From the NCBI GenBank assembly GCA_002841995.1, contig PHBS01000004.1:1-55490 (forward strand): a stretch of 55,490 nucleotides of DNA. The letters are read 5' to 3'. Positions 8,608-17,383 of the stretch are shown here, one piece after another. The position numbers and the translations under genes are program-made. The DNA comes from Chloroflexi bacterium HGW-Chloroflexi-8. GTDB taxonomy: Bacteria > Chloroflexota > Anaerolineae > Anaerolineales > Anaerolineaceae. The first letter of the stretch is position 1, and each line of letters begins with the position of its first letter. Under the pieces are notes generated by a model. The model had not been told where the DNA came from, ran no database searches, and saw only the letters and a list, made by a program, of their open reading frames with translations.

Positions 8608-9075
8608 ATGAAAAACAAAAAAGGAATTTTGAAAAAGGTGTTGGTAATGACCGTTGTTGGAGGTCTGGCATTCTGGCTGGCTAACTTCGCGATCTCGCGA
8701 ACAGCTATCGCCGCGGATTACAGGGTTGCCATGTCCATTTCTTATTATCCAATGTTGCTGGAGTCCCTGATCGGCGGCTTGATTATTGGTTTGTGGGTCA
8801 GTTATCCATTGCTTCGATTTTACAATCGTATCCCGGTCAAAGATCCGATACTTAAATCTGTTCTCCTGAGTTCAATTGCATTGGTTATCGTCACGATCGT
8901 GCTCGGTGGTCCATCAAGTTTCTTTGCTACAAATAATGTTTTGCGTTACTTCATTATTGGTACGGTATTTAACGTGATTCGCATCACCGCCCTTGGCATT
9001 GCGATTGGTTATGTGTGCAAAATACAGTATACGGAAATCAAATCATCTGTAGTCGCAGCCAACCCTGTCAGTTGA
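8608..9075 (+). CDS. Hypothetical four-helix membrane protein (tandem copy 1)
   Basis: 155 residues with four hydrophobic segments. It is similar along its length to the next gene: 'FWLANFAISRTAIAADYRVAMSIS' against 'FWITDFIIVVSPISAEYKAAFSIS' (first 20 residues aligned), then 'LIGGLIIG' against 'LIGGLVIA', and 'NRIP' against 'DRIP'. The two are therefore an old tandem duplication. No named family is recognised. It starts 14 bases after the DUF4386 gene, within one likely operon 7626-10526. Confidence 0.65.
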   Translation: MKNKKGILKKVLVMTVVGGLAFWLANFAISRTAIAADYRVAMSISYYPMLLESLIGGLIIGLWVSYPLLRFYNRIPVKDPILKSVLLSSIALVIVTIVLGGPSSFFATNNVLRYFIIGTVFNVIRITALGIAIGYVCKIQYTEIKSSVVAANPVS

Positions 9076-9090
9076 AATAAGGAACCAATT

Positions 9091-9552
9091 ATGCAAAACA
9101 GTGTCACAAGTAAAAGAAAAGTACAGGCTACCAGCCAATTCTCCAAAAGACTTCTCTTGTTGGCGGCTGCAGGTGGAGCGGCATTCTGGATTACAGACTT
9201 CATAATCGTGGTTTCCCCCATTTCCGCCGAATATAAAGCTGCCTTCTCGATCTCATCACTGCCGGTAGCTCTGGTTGGGGCATTGATTGGCGGACTGGTG
9301 ATCGCATTTTGCATCAGTTTTTTCCTGTGTCGTGTCTTTGACAGAATTCCCGGCAGAAATACCATCCAAAAGGCATTGATCCTCAGTTTTAGTGCCATGG
9401 CAATTATCGAAATCTTCTCGGCATTTGCAGACCCGGCTCATGCCTCCACCTACTTGCTGCTCGACACAGGGATGAATGTGCCAAGATTTCTCGCGCTTGG
9501 ATGGACGATTGGATTTGTGTTTGATAAGCAAAAAAGGATGGTTGTAATATGA
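9091..9552 (+). CDS. Hypothetical four-helix membrane protein (tandem copy 2)
   Basis: 153 residues, four hydrophobic segments, paralogue of the gene at 8608. The N-terminus carries a basic stretch (KRKVQATSQFSKR) that should stay in the cytoplasm. The stop codon overlaps the ATG of the oxidoreductase at 9549 (ATGA), so it is coupled to that gene. Function unknown. Confidence 0.65.
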   Translation: MQNSVTSKRKVQATSQFSKRLLLLAAAGGAAFWITDFIIVVSPISAEYKAAFSISSLPVALVGALIGGLVIAFCISFFLCRVFDRIPGRNTIQKALILSFSAMAIIEIFSAFADPAHASTYLLLDTGMNVPRFLALGWTIGFVFDKQKRMVVI

Positions 9553-10526
9553 AAGCAATTATTTGCCCCAGGTATGGTTCCCCAAATGTTCTTCAGCTCC
9601 GGGAAGTGGAGAAACCTTCTCCTTTAGAGGATGAGGTGCTGATCAAAATTCACGCTGCCTCCCTCAATTCGCGTGATCTTCGCATACTGAGAGCTAATCC
9701 AATCATAATGCGGTTCATGCCCGGAGGTCTCTTCCGCCCAAAAATCAAGATCCTTGGGGCTGATTTCGCCGGAGTCGTTGAAGCGGTTGGGCAGAGCGTC
9801 AGCGAATTTCAACCGGGTGATGAGGTTTACGGGTACATGCCCAGCGAAACCCGACGCGGCACGCTGACAGATTATGTGTGCGCGAGTGAAAAACTGGTCG
9901 CGCTCAAGCCTTCCAACCTGACATTTGAACAGGCGGCAGCTGTACCTTTGGCTGCAACGACCGCCCTGCAAGGATTGCGTAACAGGGGCAATATCCAACC
10001 CGGACAAAAGGTGCTGATTTACGGGGCGTCGGGTGGCGTTGGCACATTTGCAGTGCAGATCGCCAAATCATTTGGAGCAGAAGTGACGGCGGTGTGCAGC
10101 ACGCGGAATCTGGAAATGGTGTACTCGCTGGGAGCCGACCATGTCATCGATTATAAGGTGGAAGATTTCACACAAAGCGGGATTCAATACGACCTGATCC
10201 TGGCTATAAACGGATATCATCCGCTTTCTGATTATTTGCGTGCATTAAAGCCTGAAGGAACCTATGTCGTTGCCGGAGGTTCCATGCGCCAACTGATCCA
10301 AGCAGGAACCCGCAAAAAGCAAGTTGATAAAAATGGCAGACAGAAAATCCATGCTTTATCTCTCGAACAGAACCAACAGGATCTGGTCTTCTTAAAAGGG
10401 CTCCTTGAAAGTGGAAAGGTGATACCGATTATTGATGTCTGCTACCCATTGAATCGGATTGCTGACGCAATGCGGTATTTCGAACAAGAACATCCCAGAG
10501 GAAAAGTCGTCATAAGGTTGGTTTGA
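9549..10526 (+). CDS. Zinc-free MDR family NAD(P)-dependent oxidoreductase
   Basis: 325 residues of the medium-chain dehydrogenase/reductase superfamily, quinone-oxidoreductase-like branch. The N-terminal GroES-like domain holds 'GADFAGVVEAVG' and 'FQPGDEVYG'. The Rossmann domain starts near residue 150 with 'LIYGASGGVGTFAVQIAKSFGA', where the GxGGVG-type loop binds NAD(P)H. The catalytic and structural zinc cysteine clusters of alcohol dehydrogenases are missing, which fits reduction of quinones or enones. It is the last gene of the 7626-10526 operon and overlaps its predecessor by four bases. Confidence 0.85.
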   Translation: MKAIICPRYGSPNVLQLREVEKPSPLEDEVLIKIHAASLNSRDLRILRANPIIMRFMPGGLFRPKIKILGADFAGVVEAVGQSVSEFQPGDEVYGYMPSETRRGTLTDYVCASEKLVALKPSNLTFEQAAAVPLAATTALQGLRNRGNIQPGQKVLIYGASGGVGTFAVQIAKSFGAEVTAVCSTRNLEMVYSLGADHVIDYKVEDFTQSGIQYDLILAINGYHPLSDYLRALKPEGTYVVAGGSMRQLIQAGTRKKQVDKNGRQKIHALSLEQNQQDLVFLKGLLESGKVIPIIDVCYPLNRIADAMRYFEQEHPRGKVVIRLV

Positions 10527-10651
10527 TCATCTTTGGTGATCGCCAGTTAATTGGTGATCATGTATGGCATTATCTTTTCCCAAACTAAGTCATGGAAAAT
10601 CTAAAAAAAATTGAGTTTTCAATATCTAGAACAACTGAAAGAAGGAAGTAA

Positions 10652-11296
10652 ATGAAAAAAATCATTGCATTCACAATCATAATGATGTTATTAACTGCCT
10701 GTACAGCGTTCAAGGCCCAGACACTTGAACCTGCTGCTACGGACATCCCTCAGGTGAATATGCCGAATCCTGCCTCGGTCTATTGCGAGCAGAAAGGCAA
10801 CAAACATGAGATTCAAACGGCCTCCGATGGTAGCCAATCTGGCATATGTATTTTCCCGGATGGCAGCTCCTGTGACGAGTGGGCATATTTCAAGGGTGAA
10901 TGTGGTCTCGCACCACAAAATAATCCAACACCTGCTATGACCGCTGAGGTGACCTCAGAAGTAAGTGACGATGGACCAGGAACAGGTAACAACTCTGGAG
11001 GAAATGCCTCCGGCGGGTATATGGCACCTGGTACCACAGAACAATTAGCAGACTGGTGGGGCGTTATCAAGAGCACTAAGGCTGGTGCACAATATGATGA
11101 TTATTTCGAGCGGCAGGATTTGGGTCAGAATTATATCTACTTTGGCATCGATTCTTTAGACCCGGAGGTAATAACCCAGATCGAAGCAATGCGTGACAGC
11201 GGCAAGATCGTACATCTTTACGGCATCTTATTCAGTAATGTCCCTGACTACAACGGCTCACAGATTCTGGTGGATCGCATTGAGGTCGAAGGGTAA
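10652..11296 (+). CDS. DUF333 lipoprotein with C-terminal extra domain
   Basis: 214 residues. Lipobox 'LTAC' near residue 16. A DUF333 domain (about 34-78) shows the family signature 'NPASVYCEQKG' ... 'GICIFPDGSSCDEWAYFKGEC'. A Thr/Gly/Asn-rich linker leads to a second domain (about 130-214) of 'ADWWGVIKST' and 'QDLGQNYIYFGID' type ending 'VPDYNGSQILVDRIEVEG'. It is an envelope lipoprotein of unknown role. Pieces of a paralogue occur at 14200-14440 (head), 15868-15933 (tail) and about 18725-18752 (tail end), so this gene family has been broken and reused in the region. Confidence 0.8.
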   Translation: MKKIIAFTIIMMLLTACTAFKAQTLEPAATDIPQVNMPNPASVYCEQKGNKHEIQTASDGSQSGICIFPDGSSCDEWAYFKGECGLAPQNNPTPAMTAEVTSEVSDDGPGTGNNSGGNASGGYMAPGTTEQLADWWGVIKSTKAGAQYDDYFERQDLGQNYIYFGIDSLDPEVITQIEAMRDSGKIVHLYGILFSNVPDYNGSQILVDRIEVEG

Positions 11297-11343
11297 CGAT
11301 AATCCCGAAGTATCGTATCTTCGGATCGTAAAAAGGAGAAAGC

Positions 11344-12594
11344 ATGTTTCGAAAAGTTAAATACAAGGTTGGTTTTTTAGCAATACTCCTGGTATTGGTA
11401 TGTGCCTGTCAACCCAAGCCGGTGGAAACGCCTGTGCCCAGTCCCTCACAACCAGCCTCACTGCCTACCCTTACCATGCTCAGTCCAACCGCTGTGGCGC
11501 CCAAACCAACCCTAAGCGCGCCGAGTCCAACACCTGAAGTGCCGTTTACATTTGTTGATAGCGGGCAGGATCTTGGCCAGGGCGATGGTGCATCTGTCGT
11601 CGTTGGAGATGTGGATGGCGATGGGGATATTGATGCTCTGATCAGCAATACGGATAAGAAAAGCATGTTGCTGTTGAATGACGGTACGGGGAAATTCACG
11701 CTGAGTGATCAGGAATTCAACCCCAGCAGCGGTGCATCCTTCGGCGATCTGGACGGTAATAAATCTTTAGACCTCTTTATTACGGAAGAGACAAGCAACG
11801 AGGTTTGGTTGAATGATGGCAAAGGAAATTTCAGCACCAGCAATCAAAAACTGGCCAGTCCTGAAAGTACTTCAGTAACACTGGGCGATTTGGATGGAGA
11901 CGGAGACCTGGATGCTTTTGTCACCAATTGGAATGGTTATCCCGATCAGGTATTTTTGAACGATGGCAACGGAAATTTCACCGATAGTGGCCAAAAACTT
12001 GGATCCTGGTTTGGCACAGCCGTGTCACTTGGGGATGTCGACCAGGATGGTGATCTGGATGCATTGGTCGCCAATAACGGTGAGCAATCAGACAACGCTC
12101 CGGTTTTATGGTTGAATGACGGTACCGGCATTTTCACAGACAGCACTCAAAGGCTAGGATTCACGAATGCTTATGCCGCGGTTCTGGGTGATCTGGATGC
12201 AGATGGCGACCTGGACGCATTCATCGCAAATTCAAGCCACAATGGCGCGCATCCAGCCGACAAAGTCTGGATAAATGATGGCAAAGGTGTATTCTCCGAT
12301 AGCGGTCAAAAACTGGGTCTTTTCTACAGTATGACCGCTGCATTGGGAGATCTGGATGGTGACGGTGACCTGGATGTGGTAACAGGTTGCTGGAAAACTG
12401 GTCCTAAAATTTACTTGAATGACGGTAAAGGCAATTTCACAGACAGCAAAATTAACCTGGATTCATACAACAGTTCAGGAGTGGCGATTGCCAATATGGA
12501 TGGAGACGGTCATTTGGATATGATCGTTTCCACCAACCTGTGGAAATTGGGTGATGGAGTCCATAAACTCTGGCTGAACCAGCCGTATCAATAG
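11344..12594 (+). CDS. FG-GAP/VCBS repeat lipoprotein
   Basis: 416 residues. Lipobox 'VCAC' near residue 20, then a Pro/Ser/Thr-rich stalk (about 25-68) and seven FG-GAP/VCBS blades. Each blade carries a calcium-binding loop such as 'DVDGDGDID', 'DLDGDGDLD' or 'DVDQDGDLD', and the motifs 'LNDGTGKF' or 'LNDGKGNF' recur between blades. This predicts a surface-anchored seven-bladed beta-propeller. One loop (second blade, 'DLDGNKSLD') is altered. Such proteins usually bind ligands or other surface proteins. An AAAAAGGAGAAA site precedes the ATG; the same leader pattern precedes tldD at 15982. Confidence 0.88.
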   Translation: MFRKVKYKVGFLAILLVLVCACQPKPVETPVPSPSQPASLPTLTMLSPTAVAPKPTLSAPSPTPEVPFTFVDSGQDLGQGDGASVVVGDVDGDGDIDALISNTDKKSMLLLNDGTGKFTLSDQEFNPSSGASFGDLDGNKSLDLFITEETSNEVWLNDGKGNFSTSNQKLASPESTSVTLGDLDGDGDLDAFVTNWNGYPDQVFLNDGNGNFTDSGQKLGSWFGTAVSLGDVDQDGDLDALVANNGEQSDNAPVLWLNDGTGIFTDSTQRLGFTNAYAAVLGDLDADGDLDAFIANSSHNGAHPADKVWINDGKGVFSDSGQKLGLFYSMTAALGDLDGDGDLDVVTGCWKTGPKIYLNDGKGNFTDSKINLDSYNSSGVAIANMDGDGHLDMIVSTNLWKLGDGVHKLWLNQPYQ

Positions 12595-12730
12595 AAAAGC
12601 GCTTCCAATTTGAATAGGAATCCAGAAGGAAATTCAAAATCAAAAACGGATTAGAAAAAAATTTCCGATGAGGTTGGGCCTCATGTTTCAAAGTGATCAG
12701 CGTTCGTAAGCTCATGGGGTCCAGTTCCAA

Positions 12731-13189
12731 ATGCTCTCCTGTAATTATCTAAAGATCTGGAGTTTTGATTTGAATATATTAGTAAAGATATTAACGGCAA
12801 TCGGCAGTATTGCATCAATCGCTTTTGGCACATGGCATTTTTTTGTCCCCAGATTATGGAAGTGGTATTCCTACATCGATCCCAATGCAACAGAGCTGAT
12901 AGTCGCCATTAGAGCAATTAATGTATTCTTTTCTTTATCGTTGATTTTGTTTGGGATCCTGAATATCTTTTTTCTATTCGGAAACCTTGCAAACCGATTT
13001 GCAGTCATAGCCCTGCTTGCAGCAACTTGCATTTTGTGGCTGACAAGGTTGGTGTTTCAACTGATTTATCCACAAGGATCGATCAACCCACTTCTCCAAT
13101 ACGGGATGTTATCTGGTTTCATTATCATCAATCTTTGTTATTTGATTTCACTCTTTATTGTGGTGTCACAGAAAAATCCTGTATTTTAA
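12731..13189 (+). CDS. Hypothetical four-helix membrane protein
   Basis: Up to 152 residues with four hydrophobic segments ('GSIASIAFGTWHFFVP', 'FFSLSLILFGILNIFFLFG', 'VIALLAATCILWLTRLVF', 'SGFIIINLCYLISLFIVV'). The ATG at 12731 lacks a good ribosome site, whereas an in-frame TTG at 12770 has CTGGAG close upstream, so the protein may start at residue 14. No family recognised; the 'GTWHFFVP' opening is seen in other small uncharacterised membrane proteins. Confidence 0.6.
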   Translation: MLSCNYLKIWSFDLNILVKILTAIGSIASIAFGTWHFFVPRLWKWYSYIDPNATELIVAIRAINVFFSLSLILFGILNIFFLFGNLANRFAVIALLAATCILWLTRLVFQLIYPQGSINPLLQYGMLSGFIIINLCYLISLFIVVSQKNPVF

Positions 13190-13303
13190 CTTTATGCAGA
13201 TTTCGTCAACGCAAATCCCTTTCCAACGTGATTTTGGCATCTTTCGGAAATAGTAAAACCGGATCAGAAAGCAAGTAAACAGGAAAACTGAAGGGAAATT
13301 TAT

Positions 13304-13975
13304 ATGGAAAATAAACTTCTACTAATAGGCGCTATTGGAGCTTTTTTTCTGGCAACTGCCGCCACCATGGTATCGGATATGCATGGAATCGGGGATTGGT
13401 TTATTTCTTCTCTCCAGGCAAGAAAGTTCGCTTTGAATCCAGCGTCTATTTATGGTACACCATACACAATCGCTGGTTATTTCGGCGAACCTTTGTTGAT
13501 TCTCTCGATTGCTATGTTGAATATTGGTCTTTATGGAATCTGGCTGAAGTATCATAAGTCGATTGCGATGATTGCTTTGATCATAGGCATCCTGTATATT
13601 CTGGAAAGAGTATTTTGGAGTTACGTCACCACCAACTTTGCCCACAACTTACAGATCCATCCAACAATCAATGATTACAATGTGCTAAAGCAAGCCGGTT
13701 TTTTGAAAGGACTTGGTGCCTTATTTGGCGGTTTGGTCGGCGGATTTGGTTTCTCCATTTCCCTGACAATCTTATTCTTCAGTATGCGCAATCCTTTTGG
13801 CATCGCTGGTGGTTTGATTGTCATCGCAGCCATGTTGATTGGCATGCCTGCAAAAATTTATTTCATGAATCATGTAAATTCTGCGGTATTAACCACCTTC
13901 ATCATCAGCATGGTCATTAAAAACTTCGGAATAGTATTTATGGGCGTGGGCTTATTAAAAGAATCCATGAAGTGA
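13304..13975 (+). CDS. Hypothetical polytopic membrane protein
   Basis: 223 residues with six or seven hydrophobic segments, glycine-rich in the centre ('LGALFGGLVGGFGFSISLTILFF'). No motif links it to a named family; its size and helix spacing recall DUF4386 but the signature segments are missing. It lies 115 bases after the gene at 12731 and the two may be transcribed together. An AAGGGAAA site lies before the ATG. Confidence 0.6.
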   Translation: MENKLLLIGAIGAFFLATAATMVSDMHGIGDWFISSLQARKFALNPASIYGTPYTIAGYFGEPLLILSIAMLNIGLYGIWLKYHKSIAMIALIIGILYILERVFWSYVTTNFAHNLQIHPTINDYNVLKQAGFLKGLGALFGGLVGGFGFSISLTILFFSMRNPFGIAGGLIVIAAMLIGMPAKIYFMNHVNSAVLTTFIISMVIKNFGIVFMGVGLLKESMK

Positions 13976-14199
13976 ATAATGGGTGTTGTACAGGAGAATT
14001 TTAATCAATCTCGAACAGAACATATGAAAAACAAAAAACAATGATCAGATTTTTGAGGAGAATGGGAATGATTAACCATTTTTTAGTAGTGGCTCTGTTG
14101 TGAAAGTTAAAAAAACCTTATTGAATTTCTGGAACGTGATGTCCACAAGTAAAGTCTGAAGAATAACAAATTAGTGTTCAAAAAATTCCAGAGGGAAAA

Positions 14200-14658
14200 A
14201 TGAAAACGACAAAAAGCACAATGATCGTAATCGTAATTGCAATTCTCATATTAACTGCATGCGATTCTAAAAAGGTACAACCAACCGGTACCAATGAAAT
14301 CCCAAACCCTGCTTCTGTCTTCTGTAAAGAAAATGGTGACACCCTGGAAATGAGACAGGCAACGAATGAAAGTGTTGCTGGTTTCTGTATCTTCCCTGAT
14401 GGAAGTGGATGTGGTGAATGGGCTTATTTTAGGGGCGACTTCAAGTTTGCGATACCGGCGATCCTCTCGACATCCGTTCTGGGGTTTCTTCTGGCAATCA
14501 TCTATCTCGTAGGCGGGCGCAACTTAGGACCATGTATTTTTGCGCCCGCAAAGATAAATCTTGTCATCGAACCATGGTTGATGTTATCTTCAGTCTCAGG
14601 TAAATGGCATCGTAGCTCCAATACCAGCGGACAGAGGCTCGTATATGCAGTTAGGTGA
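14200..14658 (+). pseudogene. Chimera: DUF333 lipoprotein head fused to CPBP protease tail
   Basis: 152 codons, open and with a good GAGGG site, but made of two unrelated parts. Residues 1-83 are a lipoprotein signal (lipobox 'LTAC') and DUF333 domain ('NPASVFCKENGD' ... 'GFCIFPDGSGCGEWAYFRG') like the gene at 10652. Residues 84-135 ('DFKFAIPAILSTSVLG', 'IIYLVGGRNLGPCIFA') match the end of the CPBP protease at 3544 ('ELKFTLPAILSTSTLG', 'VIYLVGGRNLGPCIFA'). The joint lies at AGGGGCGA, which resembles both parents. The protease histidine of 'FAHILIN' has become 'FAPAKIN' and the EExxxR part is absent, so no protease activity is expected. The last DUF333 cysteine (GEC) is also lost. Confidence 0.75.
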
Positions 14659-14661
14659 AAA

Positions 14662-15786
14662 ATGACCAAGAAGAAGATTATTCAACCTTCAATCAAAATA
14701 TACGTGCGAAAGGTAATACGAATTATGCTAGCAATACCTGTTTTTTTACTTGTTTGCGCATTTATGGTTGGGGACATACTTCTGGCGTTCAGCCCCGGAA
14801 AACCCCACCCTTTCCTGGATGAAAATGGAAGCCCGCTGGCTGGCGGCATTTCAGAAAAAATCTTTATTAACATCAACGGTGTGGAACAAGGAATGTTTAT
14901 TAAGAGTAAAGATTTATCACATCCAGTTCTACTTTACCTTCATGGAGGTATGCCCGATTATTTCCTTACACAGAATTATCCAACAGGTCTGGATGACTAT
15001 TTCACTGTGATTTGGTGGGAACAGCGTGGATCAGGAATCTCCTACTCATCCACCATACCATCAGAGACGATGACGTTGGAACAGATGATATCCGACACTT
15101 TGGAGGTGACGAATTATCTGCGAAACCGCTTTGGAAAAGAAAAGATTTACCTTATGGGGCATTCGGGGGGAACCTTTATTGGCATCCAGGCTGCTGCAAA
15201 GGCGCCGGAGTTGTATTATGCCTACATCGGTGTCGCTCAGATGACCTATCAGCTCAAATCTGAAAGACTGGCATATGAATACATGCTAAAGGTTTTCAAA
15301 GAGAACGGAAACGATGAAATGGTACGAAAACTTAAAGCCTCACCTGTCACCATGACAGGCGGAACACCAGACGCCTATCTTAAAATACGTGACACGGCCA
15401 TGCATAGCCTTGGCATTGGCACAACGCATGACATGCATTCGGTTATCACTGGAATATTTCTGCCCTCTTTGATGTGCAAAGATTACACACTAAAAGAAAA
15501 AGTAAATATGTGGCTAGGTAAATCTCATTCCGGCGTTAGTGTTTTGTGGAATGAAATGCTATCAACAAATCTAACCACACAAGTAACAGAGCTTGAGATT
15601 CCAGTCTATTTCTTTGAAGGTATATACGATTACACAGTATCTTACACTTTGGCAAAGGACTATTTTGAGACGCTACAGGCGCCAATAAAGGGGTTTTACA
15701 CGTTTGAGCAGTCGGCTCACAGCCCAATATTTGAAGAACCTGATAAAGTGCGACAGATAATACTGGAGGATGTGTTGGTACGTTGA
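14662..15786 (+). CDS. Alpha/beta hydrolase, proline-iminopeptidase-like
   Basis: 374 residues. An N-terminal membrane anchor (about 17-43) is followed by an alpha/beta-hydrolase fold: oxyanion loop 'LYLHGGMPD', strand end 'WWEQRGSGISY' (the 'DQRGxGxS' motif of prolyl iminopeptidases), nucleophile elbow 'GHSGG' and the likely catalytic acid and histidine in 'GIYDYTVSY' and 'QSAHSPIFEEP'. It probably cleaves small esters or peptides at the outer face of the membrane. It starts three bases after the chimeric gene and may be read with it. It sits between the head and the tail of a DUF333 gene, as if inserted there. Confidence 0.85.
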   Translation: MTKKKIIQPSIKIYVRKVIRIMLAIPVFLLVCAFMVGDILLAFSPGKPHPFLDENGSPLAGGISEKIFININGVEQGMFIKSKDLSHPVLLYLHGGMPDYFLTQNYPTGLDDYFTVIWWEQRGSGISYSSTIPSETMTLEQMISDTLEVTNYLRNRFGKEKIYLMGHSGGTFIGIQAAAKAPELYYAYIGVAQMTYQLKSERLAYEYMLKVFKENGNDEMVRKLKASPVTMTGGTPDAYLKIRDTAMHSLGIGTTHDMHSVITGIFLPSLMCKDYTLKEKVNMWLGKSHSGVSVLWNEMLSTNLTTQVTELEIPVYFFEGIYDYTVSYTLAKDYFETLQAPIKGFYTFEQSAHSPIFEEPDKVRQIILEDVLVR

Positions 15787-15826
15787 TTTACATGATCAAA
15801 GATGTGTAAGCACAGATCGAAGGGTT

Positions 15827-15852
15827 GTTGGACAGTAGTAAATTTGTCCAAC
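15827..15852. repeat. Short inverted repeat after the hydrolase gene
   Basis: GTTGGACA and TGTCCAAC form a perfect 8-bp stem around a 10-base loop, 40 bases after the hydrolase stop codon. No T-run follows, so it is at best a weak terminator. Confidence 0.4.
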
Positions 15853-15867
15853 TGTGAAACACTATAA

Positions 15868-15933
15868 TTAATAATGTACCTGATTACAATGGTACGCAGA
15901 TTCGTCCAGACCGCATCGTGGTTGAAGAGTAAT
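15868..15933 (+). pseudogene. Tail fragment of a DUF333 lipoprotein gene
   Basis: Read in frame this gives 'NNVPDYNGTQIRPDRIVVEE' and a stop, matching the end of the lipoprotein at 10652 ('SNVPDYNGSQILVDRIEVEG'). The bases after the stop also match the leader downstream of that gene up to the AAAAAGGAGAAA ribosome site. No head is attached; the matching head is in the chimera at 14200. It contains the 17-bp sequence that recurs after tldE. Confidence 0.75.
15911..15927 (+). repeat. 17-bp direct repeat, left copy, flanking tldD-tldE
   Basis: CCGCATCGTGGTTGAAG, within the DUF333 tail; identical copy at 18731-18747 on the other side of the tldD-tldE pair. Confidence 0.8.
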
Positions 15934-15981
15934 TATCATCCCTAAGTCTCGGATCATCTGGGATAGCAAAAAGGAGAAACC

Positions 15982-17352
15982 ATGCGAGATAAAATTGAGG
16001 AAGCACTGAAGCGAAGCAAGGCTGATTACACCGAGATCCGCATCGAGGACAAGGAGACCAATCGGGTCGCTTTCCGCGGTCAGGATCTCGAGACCGCCAA
16101 CGCCAACATCGACAAGGGCGGCATGATCCGCTGCCTGATCCGGAACAAGGGCTGGGGAGTGGTCACTTTCAACGACCTTGATGACCTGAACGCCATGGTG
16201 GACCAGGCGTACCAGTGCGCCCGGGTGGGCACCGTTCCCGATCCGATCGATCTGACTCCGGCGGAACCGGTCGAGAGCGTAACGACAGCCATGCTGGGTC
16301 GTGACTTCCGCGACGTTCCTCTGTCCGAGAAGAAAGCCCTGGCTGAACACTACAACCAGATCCTGCTCGGGCACAACGACCGGATCGTCGACACTCAGTC
16401 AATCTACTCGGACATCTTCACCCACCTCATATTGGCCAACTCTGAAGGCACCTATATCGAACAGGACAAGCCCTCCGTGGTGATCGGTGCTTTTGCCACC
16501 GCCCGTGATGGGGATAACGTCCAGCAGGCGGACGAGGTCTTCTCCAGCACCCGGGGCTACGAACATGTCCTCGACAAGGATGAAATGGTCCGTAAGGCAG
16601 CTGTTCGTGCCGTCGAACTGCTGGGCGCCAGTTCGGTTCAAGCCGGACAATATCCGGTCATCATTGACCAGATGCTGGCTGGTGTCTTTATCCACGAGGC
16701 CTTCGGACACTTATCCGAAGCGGATTTCGTCTACGAGAATCCCAAGGCACGAGAGATGATGACCCTCGGCCGCTGCTTCGGAAAAAGCATCCTCAACGTC
16801 TACGACGACGGCTCCATCCCCAATGTGCGAGGCACAACGCTGTACGACGACGAGGGAACTCCTGCTCGCCGCAACTGGCTCATTAAGGATGGCATGTTGG
16901 TTGGGCGATTGCATTCCAGACAAACCGCGGCAAAGATGGGCGAAGCAGCCACCGGCAACGCGCGCGCCGTCAACTACCGCTTCGCCCCCATCGTGCGCAT
17001 GACCAATACCGCCATCGATAATGGGACGGCCACTTTCGAGGACATGATCAAAGATATCAAGCTCGGCATCTACGCCTGCGATGCTTATGGCGGCGAGACT
17101 CAACTGGAAAATTTCTCCTTCAGCTCCGGCTACGCCTATATGATCCGCGACGGCAGGATCGCTGAGATGGTCAAGGATGTTATCCTCGCCGGGAACCTTT
17201 TCACCACGCTTGGGAACATCGACTTGATCGGCAATGATTTCAAGTGGCTGAACACAGGCGGTGGATGCGGGAAGGCTGGCCAGTTTCCCCTACCGGTTGG
17301 CATGTGTGCGCCGCACATCCGTATTCAAAACGTAATTATCGGTGGACAGTAG
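15982..17352 (+). CDS. tldD: TldD/PmbA family metalloprotease, TldD subunit
   Basis: 456 residues. The zinc motif HExxxH is intact in 'FIHEAFGHLSEAD' (H238, E239, H243) and the conserved cysteine region 'TGGGCGKAGQFPLPVG' follows near residue 430, as in TldD. With TldE it forms a heterodimer that degrades unfolded or modified peptides; in other bacteria this pair processes microcin B17 and the antitoxin CcdA. The gene is clearly richer in G+C than its neighbours (35 of 60 bases in 16021-16080 against 27 of 60 in 15061-15120, counted by hand). The leader resembles that of the gene at 11344. The next gene overlaps or directly follows. Confidence 0.93.
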   Translation: MRDKIEEALKRSKADYTEIRIEDKETNRVAFRGQDLETANANIDKGGMIRCLIRNKGWGVVTFNDLDDLNAMVDQAYQCARVGTVPDPIDLTPAEPVESVTTAMLGRDFRDVPLSEKKALAEHYNQILLGHNDRIVDTQSIYSDIFTHLILANSEGTYIEQDKPSVVIGAFATARDGDNVQQADEVFSSTRGYEHVLDKDEMVRKAAVRAVELLGASSVQAGQYPVIIDQMLAGVFIHEAFGHLSEADFVYENPKAREMMTLGRCFGKSILNVYDDGSIPNVRGTTLYDDEGTPARRNWLIKDGMLVGRLHSRQTAAKMGEAATGNARAVNYRFAPIVRMTNTAIDNGTATFEDMIKDIKLGIYACDAYGGETQLENFSFSSGYAYMIRDGRIAEMVKDVILAGNLFTTLGNIDLIGNDFKWLNTGGGCGKAGQFPLPVGMCAPHIRIQNVIIGGQ

Positions 17353-17383
17353 GACTGATTTGCATATCACATGGAGGGATGAA

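Noticed and set aside
10527-10575. Repeated TTGGTGATC after the oxidoreductase gene as a terminator
   Set aside because: It can form a weak stem but has no T-run and could as well be part of the promoter for the next gene.
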